Positions 6,431 through 8,664 of a stretch of 8,664 nucleotides of DNA are shown in pieces. The first letter of the stretch is position 1. The number at the start of each line of letters is the position of its first letter. Source of the DNA: an uncultured Lachnospiraceae bacterium (lineage in GTDB: Bacteria > Bacillota > Clostridia > Lachnospirales > Lachnospiraceae); contig CAMNQN010000147.1 of the NCBI GenBank assembly GCA_946549155.1, positions 1 to 8,664 on the forward strand, written 5' to 3'. The notes below the pieces were generated by a model. It was not told the DNA's origin and made no database searches. It was given only the letters and a program-made list of their open reading frames with translations. The translations under genes and the position numbers were made by a program.

Positions 6431-6531
6431 CATTTCTTTTTAGCTGTTGTTTCATTATATTTTTGGAGAAATGAAGGATACTATCTTTTATCAGTGACTG
6501 AAAGACGAACTATTTATATGAGGAGTGAACG

Positions 6532-8538
6532 ATGAAGAATCATTTGAAGGATCAGACCAGCCCCTATCTTCTGCAGCATGCGGACAATCCAGTGGACTGG
6601 TATCCCTGGTGTCCGGAGGCTTTTGCGAGGGCCAGGGAGGAGGACAAGCCGGTTTTTTTAAGCATCGGCTACAGCACCTGCCATTGGTGCCATGTGATGG
6701 CCAGGGAGAGCTTTGAGGATGAGGAAATTGCGGAGATTCTGAATCTGCATTTTGTTTCCGTAAAGGTGGACCGAGAGGAGAGGCCGGATATTGACACCAT
6801 TTATATGACGGTTTGTCAGGCAATGACCGGCAGCGGCGGCTGGCCCGCTACGGTGTTTCTGACACCGGACCAACGGCCCTTTTTTGCGGGCACTTACTTT
6901 CCAAAGACGGCGAAGCGTGGTCAGATTGGCCTGAAGGAGCTGCTTCTGGCTGTGTGGGAGGGGTGGAAAAATAATCGTGCTGCCCTGGTTCGTTCTGCTG
7001 ACCAGGTGATGAGGCAGCTGCAGAGCACTTCACCGGCGGCCCCGGACGGGCACCTGCTTCAGGCGGCTCTTTCCGCCTATCGGCGCACCTTTGACTGGGA
7101 ATTTGGCGGTTTTGGAAGTGCGCCGAAATTTCCTGCGCCCCATAATCTGCTGTTTTTGATGAAACACTACGAGAAGAGCGGCGATATGGATGCTCTGGAA
7201 ATGGCGGAGCGGACGCTGCTTCAGATGTACCGGGGCGGTATTTTTGATCATATCGGCGGTGGTTTTTGCCGGTATTCCACGGACAGGTACTTTCTGGTAC
7301 CTCATTTTGAGAAGATGCTGTATGACAATGCACTGCTGATTATGGCCTACTGCAAAGCTTATCAGCTGACGGGGAAATTTATTTACCGGAAAGTGGCGGA
7401 GAGAACGGCGGATTATGTGCTCCGTGAGATGACCGCCCCGGAGGGCGGCTTTTTCAGTGCTCAGGATGCGGACAGCGAGGGGGAGGAGGGAAAGTATTAC
7501 CTGTTTGCGCCGGAGGAAATTCTGCGTGTGCTGGGGGAGGAACCGGGCAAAGCCTTTAATGAACACTTTGGCATCTGGCGGAGGGAAAAGGAGGATTCGT
7601 TTTTGAAGGGAAAAAACATTCCCAATCTTCTGCATCATGACCTGGAAGCGGAGAATCTGAGCGCTTTCGAGGCATACCTGCCCACCCTGTATGAGTACCG
7701 CAAAAAACGCTGCAGGCTGAATCTGGATGATAAAATTCTGACGGCCTGGAATGGTCTGATGATTGGCGCGTTATGCTGTCTGTATCGGGTCAGCCGGGAA
7801 AAACGTTATTTTCAGGCGGCGAGAAGGGCGCAGGAATTTCTGGAGAGCCGGCTGACTGACAGGGATACGCTGTATGTCAGCTGCCGGGAGGGACGGTGCA
7901 GTGGAAAGGGCTTTCTGGAGGACTACGCTGCGGAAATCCTTGCCTTGCTTGCGCTGTATGAGACTGGTCTGGATAATCATGACCTGGATCGGGCCAGAAG
8001 GCTTTGCGGTAAGGCGCTGAAGGAATTTTTTGATGGGGAGCAGGGTGGTTTTTACCTCTACGGTCAGGAAAATGAAGCGCTGATTCTGCGCCCCAAGGAA
8101 ACCTATGACGGGGCGATTCCCAGCGGTAATTCCATGATGGCCTATAACCTGGTGAAATTGTCCCTCATTATGGGAGAGGAGGACTTAAGCCCGCAGGGGG
8201 AGCCTGTCCGGGAGGGAGAGAAGCTTGCCGGTAAAACGGAGTCCTACGGTGCCCTGGCAAAGCGGCAGTTAGATTTTCTGGCGGCAGAAGCCGGTTCCTA
8301 TCCATCAGGCTCTGCCCTGTTTCTCATAGCGTTGTCTGATTATGAGGAGCCGCCGGAAAAGGTGACGGTGGTGGTAAAGGAGCGAAAAGATCTGGAGGGA
8401 CTTTCCTGCCGCTTGCCGATCGGTACGGTGATCCGTGTGCTGGGCGGCCCCACGAAAGAATATCCTTTGAAAAATAACCGGACTACTTTTTATGTATGCC
8501 GTGAGCACAGGTGCCTGCCGCCGGCAAATGAGCTGTAG
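6532..8538 (+). CDS. yyaL: YyaL/DUF255 thioredoxin-fold protein with (alpha/alpha)6-barrel domain
   Basis: A 668-residue protein of the YyaL (DUF255, SPATA20-like) family, close to the family's usual length of about 650-700. The N-terminal thioredoxin-like domain (about 1-165) begins with the family motif SPYLLQHADNPVDWYPW and carries the redox-type motif CHWC (50-53), VDREERPDID (79-88) and GGWP (102-105). The rest resembles six-hairpin sugar-epimerase or glycosidase-like barrels. Conserved stretches include EFGGFGSAPKFP (190-201), HIGGGFCRYSTDRYFLVPHF (240-259), EKMLYDNALL (260-269) and SAQDADSEGEEGKYY (309-323). There is no signal peptide. AGGAG (6521-6525) lies 6 nt before ATG 6532. The biochemical role of the family is unresolved; a redox or carbohydrate-related activity is only suggested by the folds. 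No neighbour clarifies it, and it appears to be monocistronic. Confidence 0.92.
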   Translation: MKNHLKDQTSPYLLQHADNPVDWYPWCPEAFARAREEDKPVFLSIGYSTCHWCHVMARESFEDEEIAEILNLHFVSVKVDREERPDIDTIYMTVCQAMTGSGGWPATVFLTPDQRPFFAGTYFPKTAKRGQIGLKELLLAVWEGWKNNRAALVRSADQVMRQLQSTSPAAPDGHLLQAALSAYRRTFDWEFGGFGSAPKFPAPHNLLFLMKHYEKSGDMDALEMAERTLLQMYRGGIFDHIGGGFCRYSTDRYFLVPHFEKMLYDNALLIMAYCKAYQLTGKFIYRKVAERTADYVLREMTAPEGGFFSAQDADSEGEEGKYYLFAPEEILRVLGEEPGKAFNEHFGIWRREKEDSFLKGKNIPNLLHHDLEAENLSAFEAYLPTLYEYRKKRCRLNLDDKILTAWNGLMIGALCCLYRVSREKRYFQAARRAQEFLESRLTDRDTLYVSCREGRCSGKGFLEDYAAEILALLALYETGLDNHDLDRARRLCGKALKEFFDGEQGGFYLYGQENEALILRPKETYDGAIPSGNSMMAYNLVKLSLIMGEEDLSPQGEPVREGEKLAGKTESYGALAKRQLDFLAAEAGSYPSGSALFLIALSDYEEPPEKVTVVVKERKDLEGLSCRLPIGTVIRVLGGPTKEYPLKNNRTTFYVCREHRCLPPANEL

Positions 8539-8553
8539 ACGGATTAATGGTTC

Positions 8554-8614
8554 TTCGTGTTTTGTTAATTAACCGGACGCAGGAAAAGCCGGGGCCGGGC
8601 GGGCAGATACCTCT
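8554..8614 (+). repeat. Intergenic repeat, copy C
   Basis: It begins 15 nt after the yyaL stop and matches the left arm and GC-rich centre of copy B with only a few differences, through CGTGTTTTGTTAA, GGACGCAGGAAAAG and GGGGCCGGGCGGGCAG to CCTCT. The right inverted arm of copy B is missing; the sequence diverges after 8614. It contains a perfect 10-bp palindrome GTTAATTAAC (8564-8573). I recognise nothing in the last 50 bases, 8615-8664, and no clear intrinsic terminator for yyaL. Confidence 0.75.
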
Positions 8615-8664
8615 GGAAAACTGCTCCGGATACAAGAAACGCTAGGATGGAGCCGCCCTCCGAT

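Larger units (their letters stand above)
6193..6531. other. Divergent intergenic region between the DUF362 and yyaL genes
   Basis: This 339-bp gap holds the DUF362 ribosome binding site, its roughly 100-nt leader and extended -10 promoter, repeat copy B, and the start region of the YyaL gene. For the + strand gene, only a weak promoter candidate is visible (TTTCTT at 6433-6438, 17 bp, TATATT at 6456-6461). No small gene with a ribosome binding site was seen. I could not match the DUF362 leader to a known riboswitch class. Confidence 0.5.

Noticed and set aside
24..8614. Composite transposon bounded by the inverted repeat copies
   Set aside because: No transposase or integrase is present in the window, a third copy lies inside, and the enclosed genes look like ordinary chromosomal genes.

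Overview
The window looks like a chromosomal segment of an anaerobic Firmicute, most likely a Lachnospiraceae-type clostridium. This is inferred from the moderate GC content, strong AGGAGG-type ribosome binding sites, and protein families I recognise as typical of that group (the DUF362 protein and the polyamine transporter). I cannot assign a species.

Layout. Positions 1-216 hold an inverted copy of an intergenic repeat, a sigma-A-like promoter, and two identical 25-bp direct repeats, each with a 17-bp palindrome. Positions 217-750 encode an XRE/cupin transcriptional regulator. After a 140-bp leader come three tightly packed genes on the + strand: potA (891-2471), potB (2468-3304) and a potC-potD fusion (3307-5199). 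Together they make a complete spermidine/putrescine ABC importer. The operon ends in a very large hairpin terminator (5220-5315). Converging on it from the minus strand is a DUF362 protein (5323-6192). A 339-bp divergent intergenic region (6193-6531) carries the DUF362 promoter and a palindromic copy of the repeat. A YyaL/DUF255 thioredoxin-like protein follows (6532-8538), then a third repeat copy (8554-8614).

How the genes work together. The regulator probably senses polyamine through its cupin domain and binds the twin palindromes between promoter and start codon, controlling itself and the transporter. PotA powers transport, PotB and the N-terminal half of PotCD form the channel, and the C-terminal half of PotCD is the extracellular binding protein. 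The DUF362 and YyaL genes show no clear functional link to polyamines.

The most unusual points are: (1) PotA has about 178 extra residues, containing two Ig-like repeat units, inserted inside its C-terminal TOBE domain; (2) the substrate-binding protein is fused to the permease through a seventh membrane helix; (3) the regulator gene has twin palindromic operator candidates; (4) a repeat family built around GACGCAGGAA occupies the intergenic regions, with inverted copies near both window edges. No phage, CRISPR, transposase, tRNA or rRNA was seen.
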